The notes: generated by a model not told the origin, from the letters alone. A stretch of 14,856 nucleotides of DNA from an uncultured Chloroflexota bacterium (GCA_937974245.1 CALJKV010000021.1:1-14856); one strand, 5' to 3'. Positions 1-8,175 are shown, counted from the first letter of the stretch. Made by a program: numbers and translations.

Positions 1-127
1 GGATTCCGCCCGCGCGCCGTGTCGCATCTATGTAAAGGGTTGGCACAGCATAATACGAATCATAGTACAGCGAAACGGTTTGGACTTCATGGCGTCCGCC
101 GGTCGTGATACCGATTATGGGGGGCAT
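1..127 (-). CDS. Peptidase C26 / class I glutamine-amidotransferase-like hydrolase, N-terminal part only
   Basis: Only the first 42 codons are in the window; the gene runs off the left edge. The visible residues begin MPPIIGITTGGR and end YIDATRRAGGI. This is the characteristic opening of the gamma-glutamyl-GABA hydrolase (PuuD-like, peptidase C26) family: a first beta strand with P-I-I-G-I-T, then a helix ending in R-A-G-G. Family members cleave gamma-glutamyl amide bonds in the cytoplasm with a Cys-His-Glu triad, all of which would lie outside the window. The ATG at 127 is preceded by AGGA eight bases upstream, a good ribosome binding site. The 207-aa gene lies upstream on the same strand, 51 bp away, so co-transcription is possible. 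The family call is from recognition of a short N-terminus; the exact substrate cannot be told. Confidence 0.72.
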   Translation of the reverse strand, partial: MPPIIGITTGGRHEVQTVSLYYDSYYAVPTLYIDATRRAGGI

Positions 128-178
128 TATGGTTATCCTGGGTGCTCAGATCAGTAGTTAAAACAAGACTCCACGCCG

Positions 179-802
179 CTACGACTTCTTCATCTTCTTT
201 TCGACAAACACCAGGAACGGGTAAGCCAGTTTATCGGAATCCACCTTCTTCTTATCAAAAAAGGCGCGATTAGCTTCCTCAAAATCATGGTGCAACCGTT
301 CTATTTCACGGCTTTGCTGGTCGGAAGGCTCGTTATGGAACAGCGTGACGACGGTGGTATATTTGCCGGCGGCAAACATCAGCCACTGTTTGGCACTGAG
401 TTTGCGTATTTCGCGGTCAACACGTTTGCCACTTTGCATCATCATGGTGAAATCATTGAGGATTGGCGCGAGTTTATTGGGGGCGACATCGAAGTTGCCC
501 AGGGTTTCGACCAGGGTGCCAGTGCGATTGTGGTAGATCGCCATGCCGACGGCCTTGCCCATGTGGGCTTCACGAACGGCTAATGTGGGTGGCCCATCCG
601 TCACAACGCCCATAATCGCGTCCGGCACACTGCTCATCATCGCCATGTCTGCGACGGCTAGCTGGCTGGTGTAACGCTCGTAGATCGCGTGGAACTGCTC
701 GCGGCTGAGCGCCCCTTCTGCGAATTCCGCCAGTAGTTTTTGTATCTTTGCCTGCACCGCTGCCTTAAATTCAGCTACTTTCGCTTTGTTCTGTGCCGAC
801 AT
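179..802 (-). CDS. Unrecognised cytoplasmic protein, 207 aa
   Basis: I do not recognise the family. The protein has no signal peptide or membrane segment. It opens with a Lys/Ala/Glu-rich helix (about residues 1-45), then a mixed section containing PDAIMGVVTDGPPTL and GKAVGMAIYHNRTGTLVETLG, which reads like alternating beta strands. It ends with a charged helical part (about 150-185) and a lysine-rich tail, KKMKKS. The ATG at 802 is chosen because AGGGA lies six bases before it. A GTG at 826 would add eight residues but lacks a clear ribosome binding site. It is transcribed toward the C26-like gene and lies downstream of the transglycosylase gene. Codon use and composition match the neighbours, and the reading frame has no competing frame of comparable quality, so it is very likely a real gene. 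Function unknown. Confidence 0.82.
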   Translation of the reverse strand: MSAQNKAKVAEFKAAVQAKIQKLLAEFAEGALSREQFHAIYERYTSQLAVADMAMMSSVPDAIMGVVTDGPPTLAVREAHMGKAVGMAIYHNRTGTLVETLGNFDVAPNKLAPILNDFTMMMQSGKRVDREIRKLSAKQWLMFAAGKYTTVVTLFHNEPSDQQSREIERLHHDFEEANRAFFDKKKVDSDKLAYPFLVFVEKKMKKS

Positions 803-884
803 GGTTTTCCCTGTTTTTAATTTCACTTAAGTTCATGCTTTAGATGATACCACAGTCCATGATTCTACAACCATTAACTATCCG

Positions 885-1607
885 CTATTGCAGCCCCAAT
901 TCGGCGGCGGCCATCGAACACAGGTTATATCCCCCGGCGTTGAGCCATTCGGTCAGGGTTGCACTTTGCGCCTGATTGCTGGTCGCGTCGGCATAGATGC
1001 GCGTGCCCCAATAGTAGTACCGTTGTACCTGATTACTCCACGCGGCATAGCTGGTGTTGACCACCGAAGGGCCGCCGTTGTAGCAAGCCAGCGTCAGGCC
1101 GACATCGCCGTTTGCCCAACCACTGCACTCTCTCAGGACGGTCACGCCGCGTTTTACGTTGGTGTTGGGGTCTAGTTGGTTTTCCCCGGCCGCAAAGTGG
1201 TAGGGCATCACCTGGAATAATCCCTGCGCCCCGGCGTAGCTGCTCACGGTAGGGTGTCCGCAGCTTTCGATCTGCATGACTGTCGCCAGTAAATTCGGGT
1301 CTATACCATATTCGACTGCCCATCGCCCAATATCGCCATTCCAGTAATCCACCTCCGGAGTGAACAGCGGCGCGATAACCAGTGGTTGCGCGAACAGGCT
1401 GCTCACCCAGCGTGGCACATCGTGGACGACGCGCCCGGCGAAATCCAGGCTGGCTGCCATCATGCCCGGCAGCATAATCGCCACGACGATTGCCAGTACC
1501 AGCCAGGCCGGTAAGTAGCGAATCACGATAGGGGGAACGCGAAGAGTGAAGGCACGCCGGGACGCGACAGTACGTCTCCGGCGCGGTGAGTGCGTGCGAA
1601 CGGCCAT
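885..1607 (-). CDS. Membrane-anchored lytic transglycosylase (SLT/GH23-like domain)
   Basis: Predicted to cleave the MurNAc-GlcNAc glycosidic bond of peptidoglycan at the outer face of the membrane. The 240-aa protein has an Arg-rich cytoplasmic start (residues 4-30) and one hydrophobic segment (about 31-54) acting as signal anchor. A linker follows, then the SLT domain from about 88. The catalytic Glu is E114 in QIES, followed by GAQGLFQVMP (126-135) and the ACYNGG motif (174-179). These are the three hallmark motifs of the Slt70/MltC-type fold. The ATG at 1607 is preceded by AGGAG five bases upstream. The open frame continues to 1748, but the added 47 residues lack such a site and would push the signal anchor inward. 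The next gene upstream, beyond a 434-bp gap, is divergent. A role in wall remodelling is inferred from the domain only. Confidence 0.9.
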   Translation of the reverse strand: MAVRTHSPRRRRTVASRRAFTLRVPPIVIRYLPAWLVLAIVVAIMLPGMMAASLDFAGRVVHDVPRWVSSLFAQPLVIAPLFTPEVDYWNGDIGRWAVEYGIDPNLLATVMQIESCGHPTVSSYAGAQGLFQVMPYHFAAGENQLDPNTNVKRGVTVLRECSGWANGDVGLTLACYNGGPSVVNTSYAAWSNQVQRYYYWGTRIYADATSNQAQSATLTEWLNAGGYNLCSMAAAELGLQ

Positions 1608-1846
1608 CCAGACTCCTGATGCTGCTGCAAATAGCTTGTGGATTTGCTTTGATTTTACCCGCAGGATGCGGAGAAAAGCACTAAATGAACAAAATTGTAA
1701 CCGTATTCTACGCCGATTGTTATCTCGCATACATGATTCCCGCCGCACAGCCCACCTGGATGAATGATAGGATGCAAAGGATATATATTCCCTGGTTTGC
1801 TATACGCAGCGGGGGCACAATGGTTGTAGAAATACAAGTCAATCTT

Positions 1847-1860
1847 AGAACAAATATTCT
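1847..1860. promoter_or_regulatory. Dyad resembling a LexA-type box
   Basis: The site reads AGAAC-AAAT-ATTCT, an inverted repeat with one mismatch to the AGAAC-N4-GTTCT symmetry of Gram-positive-type LexA boxes. It lies about 180 bp before the EEP gene start, far for a classical repressor site, and no lexA gene is in view. A chance match in AT-rich DNA is quite possible. Confidence 0.2.
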
Positions 1861-1891
1861 ATTCTGTCAAGGCGTCACCCGCCTCTCAAAT

Positions 1892-1904
1892 GCGAAATAT
1901 TCGC
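1892..1904. promoter_or_regulatory. Short inverted repeat, possible operator
   Basis: GCGAA at 1892-1896 and TTCGC at 1900-1904 flank three bases. The dyad lies 137 bp upstream of the EEP gene, in the region where its promoter should be. No regulator can be named. Confidence 0.2.
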
Positions 1905-2041
1905 GCAATTTGTGCTTAATCTGTGTTAGAATTAAGGATTGTAGTTAGCGTTGGTGAATAGTCTTACTTAAGGATGGCACGCTGTGTACAGCGCACCGGG
2001 CAGTTTGCTTCCCGCATTGAAAATAATGGAGCTTTCATAAA

Positions 2042-3964
2042 ATGAATAAATTAAAGATGGAATACCTTTGGCGCCTGGCGCTTATTGCCTTCACCGTAAT
2101 GATTGGCCTGCAAGTTATTCGCCTATTTGTCACCCTGCTGGTTTATAACTTCGGGGAAGACAATGGATTAATGCTGGCAACCGTGCCTGCGCTCCTCGTG
2201 TTTTTGTCGCCATTTCTCGTGCCGCTGCTGGTACGGCTGTTGAATCCTGCCCAATCTCTGGTCATGACAGTGGGCGGTCTGGCGCTGATTCGCATCATTC
2301 TGCAAATTTCCCGCAGCCCGGAATTAAATCTGGTTCTGGCGGGCATTGCAACGGCCTTCGCACTGATGGCGCTGCCCGTGGCGACCGGTTGGATGCGGCG
2401 GGTAGACCCGGCCAGTGGCTACCGGATTACATTGGGAGTCATGCTCGGTTTGACGCTCGATACTGGTTTGCACAGTGCCTTTCTGACCTGGGACTACGCC
2501 TGGCAAACGGGGGGTATAGCGATGATCGTCACCCTGGCTTCGGCAGGTGTGGTGCTTCTTGCGCTGCAAGTGCTGCGGGGAGACCGGATAGATTACCCGG
2601 TAGAAGCCAATTTAAAGGCGTTGCTGCCGTTGGTGTTGGTTGGCCCATTTTTTATGCTCCAGATGATCTTCCTGCAAAATGTGGCCTTTAATGCTTCCGC
2701 CACTGGTTTTTCGATGGCCGGGGCCAGTGCCCTGGTGCTGCTAGGCGATGCGCTCGGTATCGCCGGCATCGTTGTGTTTAGTCGCCGGGCATTGTCACTC
2801 TCCTTGCGCTTGGTCATGGCTGCCTTGCTGGTTGTTGTGGGTGTGCTGCTGGGGAGCATGACCGGCGCAATGCTGGCGGTTGCCCTGCTGCTGGCACAGG
2901 CGATTGCTGCGGGATTCCTGCTAGCGGTTGTCAGTGCCGGGGCCGAAGTGTCAGTTGAGGCCTCCTTCTATAAGGTTGATCGGGTTGCGGTGCTGTTCGG
3001 TTTTGCCAGCCTGTTGTATGTGCTGCTGGCGGTGCTGTTCTACGTCAGCCAGTTAATTACGCTGCCATTTCCGAACACAGTCTTAACGATTCTGGCGGCA
3101 GTACTGCTGGCGCTGGCGGCCTTCATTAAGCGACCACTGGCAACCGAGGGCGCGGGTGATGACTGGTGGGCGGTAGCGCTGCCCGTAGTTCTGCTAGTCG
3201 TTCCGCTGGCAATCCACTTTACCCAACCGGAACTACCTACAGCGCAACCGGATGGCGCGACCTTCCGTCTAATGAACTACAACATCCATCAGGCGATTAA
3301 CACCGATGGCTGGGTGGACCCGGAAGGTATCGCGCTGGAGATAGAAGCCCAGTCGCCAGACATCATCGTGCTGCAAGAAGTGACTCGCGGTTGGCTCATC
3401 AGTGGTGGGCTGGATGTTGGCGAGTGGCTCTCGCGGCGGCTGGAAATGCCCTATTATTATGCTCCGGCAGCGGATAATCAGTTTGGTAATGCTATCCTGA
3501 GCCGGATACTGGTGACGGATTGGGGTTATAAGGCGCTCCCGTTGGGTGATGTGCCGATGGCCCGCAGCTTTTTGTTTGCGGATTTTGACTTAGGCAATGC
3601 CGGGAGTGTCACTGTGATTGGCACGCATCTTTCGGCCTTTGCCGAAGCGAAAGACCGGATTCCACAAGTCGAGCAGGTGCTGGCCCAATGGGGCGGTGCG
3701 CCGCGCACGATTATCGCCGGTGATATGAATGCCCACCCAGAAGACGACGACACACGTATGTTCTTTGACGCCGGGCTGACCAGTGCCCAGGATGTCACCG
3801 GGAACAGCGACCTGCTCACGTTTATTTCTTTTGATCCGTATGAGCGAATTGACTATATTTACGGCTCAGCGGGTATCACCTTTAGCGATTTCGTTATCCC
3901 GCTCGTGACCGCTTCTGACCATCTTCCGCTGGCTGTCACTGTTACAGTGGGCGATGGCGGGTAA
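2042..3964 (+). CDS. Polytopic membrane protein with C-terminal endonuclease/exonuclease/phosphatase (EEP) domain
   Basis: A 640-aa protein in two parts. Residues 1 to about 395 hold roughly a dozen hydrophobic helices. Residues 408-640 form a soluble EEP hydrolase (the DNase I/sphingomyelinase/inositol-phosphatase fold). The EEP motifs look complete: NYNI (412-415), the metal-binding Glu in LQEV (E446), GTH (527-529), GDMN (560-563), IDYI (603-606), and SDH with its catalytic His (625-627). Members hydrolyse phosphodiester bonds in nucleic acids, phospholipids or inositol phosphates. The membrane attachment favours a lipid-related substrate over DNA, but that is inference. The same architecture, polytopic domain then EEP, is known in eukaryotic CWH43. 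The start at ATG 2042 has GGAG ten bases upstream. It is monocistronic, facing a convergent HEAT-repeat gene. Confidence 0.88.
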   Translation: MNKLKMEYLWRLALIAFTVMIGLQVIRLFVTLLVYNFGEDNGLMLATVPALLVFLSPFLVPLLVRLLNPAQSLVMTVGGLALIRIILQISRSPELNLVLAGIATAFALMALPVATGWMRRVDPASGYRITLGVMLGLTLDTGLHSAFLTWDYAWQTGGIAMIVTLASAGVVLLALQVLRGDRIDYPVEANLKALLPLVLVGPFFMLQMIFLQNVAFNASATGFSMAGASALVLLGDALGIAGIVVFSRRALSLSLRLVMAALLVVVGVLLGSMTGAMLAVALLLAQAIAAGFLLAVVSAGAEVSVEASFYKVDRVAVLFGFASLLYVLLAVLFYVSQLITLPFPNTVLTILAAVLLALAAFIKRPLATEGAGDDWWAVALPVVLLVVPLAIHFTQPELPTAQPDGATFRLMNYNIHQAINTDGWVDPEGIALEIEAQSPDIIVLQEVTRGWLISGGLDVGEWLSRRLEMPYYYAPAADNQFGNAILSRILVTDWGYKALPLGDVPMARSFLFADFDLGNAGSVTVIGTHLSAFAEAKDRIPQVEQVLAQWGGAPRTIIAGDMNAHPEDDDTRMFFDAGLTSAQDVTGNSDLLTFISFDPYERIDYIYGSAGITFSDFVIPLVTASDHLPLAVTVTVGDGG

Positions 3965-3976
3965 GTGATCCACGCG

Positions 3977-3994
3977 ACAAGTCTTACTTGTTTT
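3977..3994 (+). terminator. Possible weak rho-independent terminator of the EEP gene
   Basis: A 6-bp stem (ACAAGT with ACTTGT, loop CTT) begins 13 bases after the stop codon and runs into TTT. The stem is short and AT-rich, and outer CGCG arms could pair instead, so it is weak. Confidence 0.35.
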
Positions 3995-4034
3995 CGCGAG
4001 TGACGGTTAATAATAGCGAAACGGATATAAAGCA

Positions 4035-4061
4035 ACAGGAGCGATGATGAATCGCTCCTGT
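4035..4061. terminator. Hairpin between convergent genes, probable bidirectional terminator
   Basis: A perfect 11-bp stem, ACAGGAGCGAT with ATCGCTCCTGT, closes a GATGA loop. It lies between the EEP gene (plus) and the HEAT gene (minus). Neither side has a full U-tract; the minus-strand tail is TGCTTTATAT. Position between convergent stops and stem strength argue for termination or transcript-end protection. Confidence 0.55.
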
Positions 4062-4112
4062 GTGATGTAACCATGAGATTACGGGTTTAAGGATCAGTTG
4101 ACAGGGAAGGCC

Positions 4113-5288
4113 CTACGACGCCGCCCCGGCTGCATTACCTGGCAAATTGTTCCGCATGATTCGCAGGGCGTGTTCGGCAGCGCGGCACACCCCCGGTTTC
4201 GCGCCATTCAATGCCACCGCCTCTAGATGGGCAATCGCCCGTGTATCCCCAATTTCCATCAGGGCTGAAATTGCGGCATACGCTACCAACTCATCTTCAT
4301 CATAAATGTGCTTGACGAGCGGCTCAATGGCTTGTTCAGCGTGCGTCCAGCCCAGCGCCACTGCAACCTGCATCCGAACCCTGGAGTCAGCGTCTTCCAA
4401 CTGGTTGATTAGAGCATTCACCGCTGGTTCTGCGCGGATCCAGGCTAACGATTGAACAACCACATTGCTCACAATCGCTGATTGATCGTGCAGCATGTCT
4501 TCCAGGGGTGCGATTGCCTGAGGGTACATCAGTCGCCCCAATGTCCAGGCCACACCAATCCGCACGACTTCGCGTTCATCATCCAGCGCGTCAATTAACG
4601 GGTTGAGCGCCTGTTCCCGGAATGCCTCCAACGCGGCGGCGGCGTACCAGTACACTTTGTCGGATTCATCCGCCAGTGCATCAATCAGCGCTGGAATGGT
4701 GCTGGGGCAGAGCACATAGCCCAATGAGGTCGCAGCGTATGACCGTACATACTGGTTGGGATCTTGGAGCGCATTCACCAGCAGTTCTGCGATTTCCAGG
4801 TTCTCAGGATCGCCAACCAGCCCCAGTATCCATACAACTCGCCCGCGAACAACCGGGTCCTCATCGGTGATGGTTTTCGAAAGGGGTGTAACTACCGAAG
4901 TCCCCATTCGGCTTAAGAGGATTGCCGCGATTACTTGTTCATGTTCCGTGCCGCGTCGCAGTAGGAAGATTAACAGGCTGATGATGTCCTCACGGCTGGC
5001 TTTCCCCAAGCGCCAGGCACTGAAAAACCGGATCATACCTTCATGGCGATTATCCGCCAATCGAGCGATCTGGTGTTCAACTGTCGCATTCCCATAGTCA
5101 ATTATGGCCGAAGCGTGCTTTGCATCCGACTTCGAATAAGAATAAGCCTCGTCATGAAAGGCAACGATACGCCCATCCCGTACCGGGTTCGTCACCACAC
5201 ACAATTTTTCCGCCAGGAAACGTGCCCGCTCCGGTTGCTCTGGCCGGCCCTGGGACAATAGGTTGATTTCAAGTATTTCAGTAGACAT
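4113..5288 (-). CDS. HEAT-repeat (PBS-lyase-like) scaffold protein
   Basis: A 391-aa soluble protein. After an N-terminal section of about 75 residues with no recognised domain come helical pairs of about 30 residues each. They carry the HEAT signature of a first helix of type P-L-x-x-x-L-x-D, then D/E-x-x-V-R-x-x-A-A-x-x-L-G. Clear units include PLSKTITDEDPVVRGRVVWILG, ELLVNALQDPNQYVRSYAATSLG, ALIDALADESDKVYWYAAAALE, PLIDALDDEREVVRIGVAWTLG, ALINQLEDADSRVRMQVAVALG and PLVKHIYDEDELVAYAAISALM. Such solenoids bind proteins or act as phycobilin-lyase-like adaptors; no catalytic residues are expected or seen. The ATG at 5288 has only a weak purine-rich site (GAAG). The gene is minus-strand, downstream of the S9 peptidase, and separated from it by a terminator, so it is probably independently transcribed. 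No partner can be named. Confidence 0.87.
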   Translation of the reverse strand: MSTEILEINLLSQGRPEQPERARFLAEKLCVVTNPVRDGRIVAFHDEAYSYSKSDAKHASAIIDYGNATVEHQIARLADNRHEGMIRFFSAWRLGKASREDIISLLIFLLRRGTEHEQVIAAILLSRMGTSVVTPLSKTITDEDPVVRGRVVWILGLVGDPENLEIAELLVNALQDPNQYVRSYAATSLGYVLCPSTIPALIDALADESDKVYWYAAAALEAFREQALNPLIDALDDEREVVRIGVAWTLGRLMYPQAIAPLEDMLHDQSAIVSNVVVQSLAWIRAEPAVNALINQLEDADSRVRMQVAVALGWTHAEQAIEPLVKHIYDEDELVAYAAISALMEIGDTRAIAHLEAVALNGAKPGVCRAAEHALRIMRNNLPGNAAGAAS

Positions 5289-5317
5289 CGCGCTTCAAGT
5301 GCCGTTCACTCCAAGCT

Positions 5318-5336
5318 GTGTTTGGCACAGCCTTAG
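5318..5336 (-). promoter_or_regulatory. Small hairpin in the leader of the HEAT gene
   Basis: GCTGTG and CACAGC flank five bases, giving about seven to eight base pairs counting a G-U, some 30 bases before the HEAT start. It may only be chance secondary structure. The rest of 5337-5480 shows nothing I can support. Confidence 0.2.
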
Positions 5337-5487
5337 GACTGGGTGAAGGTATGGTGACCTGGCTTGTCAGCGCCGGTGTTGCGGAATAGCTAACTCAGTC
5401 AAAATACGCTGATTTTATCCCGGCAAAACTGGCTTCCCGATAGTGTGCAATTACCTGCCACGCTTCATAATCCCAATATAAACGTTT

Positions 5488-5526
5488 TATAAAAATAAAC
5501 CACCCCCCAACATTCAGGGGGCGGTT
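5488..5526 (-). terminator. Rho-independent terminator of the S9 peptidase gene
   Basis: Read on the minus strand, the stem AACCGCCCCC pairs with GGGGGTGGTT around a nine-base loop, with one mismatch in ten pairs. The tail is T-rich (TATTTTTAT). It starts about 60 bases past the peptidase stop codon. GC-rich stem and U-tract are both present, so this is the clearest protein-gene terminator in the window. Confidence 0.8.
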
Positions 5527-5586
5527 GGAAAACAAGGGAAGTAACGAGGAAGGTGGAGGGATATTAGTGGAAAACAGAACAAATGT

Positions 5587-7482
5587 TCAGCTATACAGGA
5601 CGTGCTGTGACAGGAATTTGAGTAAAGCGTTGTAAAAATGCTCAATTGTTTCCGGTTTGCGCCAACCATGTCCTTCACCAGGATAAACATGATATTCATG
5701 CGGCACGCCGCGTGCCCTTAGCGATTCAACAATCGTATCCGACTGGTTACGCGGCACGACCTTATCATCCTCACCTTGGAACACGATAATCGGGTCTACG
5801 ATTTTTTCGGCATGAAACAGCGGTGAACGCGCCCGGTACAGCGCAGCGGACTCTGGCAGCGGGCCGAGCAGCGAATCAGAGTAGCGTTCCTCGAACTTGT
5901 GGGTATCGGTGACGAGGGCGAACTGGTTGCTCACCCCGTACATGCAGATACCCGCTTTGTAAAACCCGGGTTTATCAATCAACGATTGCAGTACCGTAAA
6001 ACCCCCGGCGCTCCCGCCATAAATCACCAGCCGGTCACCGTCTACCAGGCCTTGATCCACCAGATAGGCCGCGCCACTGGCCGAATCTTCCACATCATAC
6101 ACGCCCCACGCGCCGCGCAGCATGTTCATATAGGTCTTGCCATGCCCACTGCTGCCCCGGTAGTTCACCTGAAGAACGGCGTACCCCCGCGTGGTGAAAA
6201 ACTGCACATTATCGGCATAAGTGGCCGAACGATGGCCGGTTGGCCCACCATGTGCCTCTACTATGAGCGGTGGCTGGCCCGTTCCCTGGAAGTGCTTGTT
6301 GACCGGAGCGTAATACAGGCCATACACCTTCGCACCATCGTGGCCTTTCCAGGTGACGGGTTGCGCGGCGGACAACTGCTCCGGGGGAATCCGCTCGCTG
6401 GTGGCGCGGCGGTGAATCATTTCGAGGTTAGGCGAGTTATCCAGGGCGCAGCTTATAATGCGCGGCGGTGTCGTGCTCGATGCTGCGATGACTGCTACGA
6501 CATCTTCTATCGGTGAAACAGCTACTTGGCCCAAGTGTGTGAAAGCACTCACGCCCTGTACCTGAACCGGATTGCCGCCAGGGACTTCCTGCTGCCAGAG
6601 GGTATAGAATCCCTTTTCGCTCCGAATGTAGACGAGTGTTCGGCTGTCCCGCTGCCAGCCATAGGTGCGGACGCCCTGCACCCAGGCCGGCGCACCGTGA
6701 TCAGCATCTGCGTTGGTGACCTGCGTGTGAGTCCCGTTTTGAAGGTCATACAGGTAAAGCTGATTCATGCCGGATTGGTCGCTCACATAGGCTAACCAAC
6801 GCCCATCCGGGGAAAACTCCGGCTGAAAAATTGCGGTGGTCGTATCGCCCGTCAGGGTTTGTGTCTCAACTACTCTGGGGAAACCATCGCCGTCATAGGC
6901 CAGCGAGAGCAACCGCAGTTCAGTGCCATCCCAGGGCATCTGCGGGTGATTCCAGGCGATATAGGCGAGGTATGCCCCGTCTGGGTGCCAGGTGGGCTGC
7001 ATGACGAAATCGGTCCCATACGCCAGTTTGCGCGGCCAGGCAGCCCCATCTACATCCACCACTGCCAGCCCATCTACTCGCTCATGAGTATGGACAAATG
7101 CCACCCACTTACCATCAGGCGACATACATGGCGCGGCGCCACCCCCAAAAGCCGGTGTAATCGGGTGAGCCACCCCGCCGGTCAAGGCCTGCTTATACAG
7201 CCTTCCCCCCGGTCCGAAGAAATAGGCAACGCCGCCGAAGACGGTAAAATCACCACCACCATAGCCTACCTGTGCGCGCACTGAAAGATCGCTTGTCAGG
7301 TCGCACGGGGCTTGCGTTCCCTGCTGCATGACCAGCACCCCTTGGGCGCCACGCCCTTCCAGCCATACCAGCGCACCGCTGATGCCATCCCACTGTACAT
7401 CACTCAGCCGCAGCGTCCCGGAAAGTATTTTGGGGGAGAGCGGGCTTGTCCACGTACCAAATTGTCGCGTCTGTCGGGTCAT
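5587..7482 (-). CDS. S9 family prolyl-oligopeptidase-type serine peptidase (acylaminoacyl-peptidase/DPP-like)
   Basis: A 631-aa peptidase expected to cleave short peptides, releasing acyl-amino acids or dipeptides. Residues 1 to about 365 form a TolB/WD40-like beta propeller with repeats such as SPDGKWVAFV, HPDGAYLAYIAW and SPDGRWLAYVSD. The alpha/beta-hydrolase domain starts near 375. The triad is visible: S491 in GGSAGG, D573 in GEDDKVVP and H605 in GEGHGW. The spacing (82 and 32 residues) is as in DPP4 and related enzymes. No signal peptide is present, so it is cytoplasmic. The start at ATG 7482 is chosen because AGGA lies eight bases upstream and the sequence MTRQTRQFGTW fits the family. 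The open frame runs on to 7728, but the added 82 residues overlap the receiver gene and do not look like protein. A terminator follows the gene. Confidence 0.93.
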   Translation of the reverse strand: MTRQTRQFGTWTSPLSPKILSGTLRLSDVQWDGISGALVWLEGRGAQGVLVMQQGTQAPCDLTSDLSVRAQVGYGGGDFTVFGGVAYFFGPGGRLYKQALTGGVAHPITPAFGGGAAPCMSPDGKWVAFVHTHERVDGLAVVDVDGAAWPRKLAYGTDFVMQPTWHPDGAYLAYIAWNHPQMPWDGTELRLLSLAYDGDGFPRVVETQTLTGDTTTAIFQPEFSPDGRWLAYVSDQSGMNQLYLYDLQNGTHTQVTNADADHGAPAWVQGVRTYGWQRDSRTLVYIRSEKGFYTLWQQEVPGGNPVQVQGVSAFTHLGQVAVSPIEDVVAVIAASSTTPPRIISCALDNSPNLEMIHRRATSERIPPEQLSAAQPVTWKGHDGAKVYGLYYAPVNKHFQGTGQPPLIVEAHGGPTGHRSATYADNVQFFTTRGYAVLQVNYRGSSGHGKTYMNMLRGAWGVYDVEDSASGAAYLVDQGLVDGDRLVIYGGSAGGFTVLQSLIDKPGFYKAGICMYGVSNQFALVTDTHKFEERYSDSLLGPLPESAALYRARSPLFHAEKIVDPIIVFQGEDDKVVPRNQSDTIVESLRARGVPHEYHVYPGEGHGWRKPETIEHFYNALLKFLSQHVLYS

Positions 7483-7574
7483 TATTCTGTCCTGTTCTAC
7501 TGCCAGATCACTGCTTGATTGTGACGTTTTACGCCCAACCACCCATATTCTAACGAATCCTCCCGTTGTTAGCA

Positions 7575-7591
7575 TGATTCCACTGGAATCA
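7575..7591. promoter_or_regulatory. Inverted repeat upstream of the S9 peptidase gene
   Basis: TGATTCC and GGAATCA flank three bases, a perfect 7-bp dyad about 95 bases before the peptidase start. An A-run follows on the plus strand. It may be an operator for the peptidase gene; no regulator is identifiable. Confidence 0.25.
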
Positions 7592-7672
7592 AAAAACACC
7601 TTTACAAGCACACAACCTGTTAAGGTGATTTCGGGAGGTGGAGCGTGATACGGATAAGCGATGTCTAGACTA

Positions 7673-8074
7673 TCATGATACGGCGCATGAAGCGTACTCG
7701 CTAGAAGGACGCAGTCCCCACCGCTCAAGTATTGAACTCAGGTCAGCAAATGTGAACGGTTTGACCAGAAAGGCGTTCGCGCCGTGCTGGATAGCAGTTT
7801 TCCGGTCCGGTGAATTGTCGCGCACGGCCATCATAATTACCGGGACAGCTTCAGTTCGAGCATTCCGCCGCAGGATATCCAGAAATTCCCTATAGCCCCA
7901 ATCGGGCAGTGCCAGCTCACTGATGATGACATCTGGCAGGGTGCGGGCGGCTTGGAGAGAGGCCAGCGCCGCGTCCCCATCGCTGACGGCATAGGCCGTG
8001 TAGCCGGTGGCTTCCAGCGCCAGGCATAACATCCGCCTGAAGTTATTGTCGGGGTCTACGATTAGGAGACTCAT
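7673..8074 (-). CDS. Stand-alone receiver (CheY-like) domain protein with atypical active site
   Basis: A 133-aa single receiver domain without an output domain. The fold is clear: LLIVDPDNNFRRML at the first strand and helix, AVSDGDAALASL at the second, PDVIISELALPD at the third, PVIMMAVRD at the fourth and AFLVKPF at the fifth. The invariant Lys is present (K105). The residue at the phosphoacceptor position is Glu (E53, codon GAG). The second residue of the acidic pair is Pro (D6-P7) and the Thr/Ser switch residue is Ala (A83). Ordinary Asp phosphorylation is therefore unlikely. ATG 8074 starts exactly at the domain, with GAGG eleven bases upstream. A GTG at 8179, overlapping the stop of the phosphatidyltransferase gene as GTGA, would add 35 residues and allow translational coupling. 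No histidine kinase is in view. Confidence 0.85.
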   Translation of the reverse strand: MSLLIVDPDNNFRRMLCLALEATGYTAYAVSDGDAALASLQAARTLPDVIISELALPDWGYREFLDILRRNARTEAVPVIMMAVRDNSPDRKTAIQHGANAFLVKPFTFADLSSILERWGLRPSSEYASCAVS

Positions 8075-8175
8075 CCTGTTGACAACCTCACTCACCCATA
8101 AAAACCATTCACTTTTAGCATAGGGTTTGAGTGCGGTTTCATTCAATGAGGATTTATGAATTTTGCGTAAAGATT

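Larger units (their letters stand above)
1608..2041. other. Divergent intergenic region, 434 bp
   Basis: This lies between the divergent transglycosylase and EEP genes and must hold both promoters. I see no strong matched -35/-10 pair. Two dyads are visible. One is at 1847-1860 (AGAAC, four bases, ATTCT). The other is at 1892-1904 (GCGAA, three bases, TTCGC). Open frames here (for example 1685-1948 on plus) have no recognisable product and no good ribosome binding site. Confidence 0.6.

Noticed and set aside
1608..1748. A 47-residue extension of the transglycosylase
   Set aside because: AGGAG directly precedes ATG 1607, and the shorter form gives a normal Arg-rich signal anchor.
5899..6516. 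A 205-codon plus-strand frame inside the S9 peptidase
   Set aside because: It is the antisense shadow of the catalytic domain, whose triad is intact on the minus strand.
7483..7728. An 82-residue N-terminal extension of the S9 peptidase
   Set aside because: It overlaps the receiver gene, has no ribosome site at its start and reads unlike protein. ATG 7482 has a good site.
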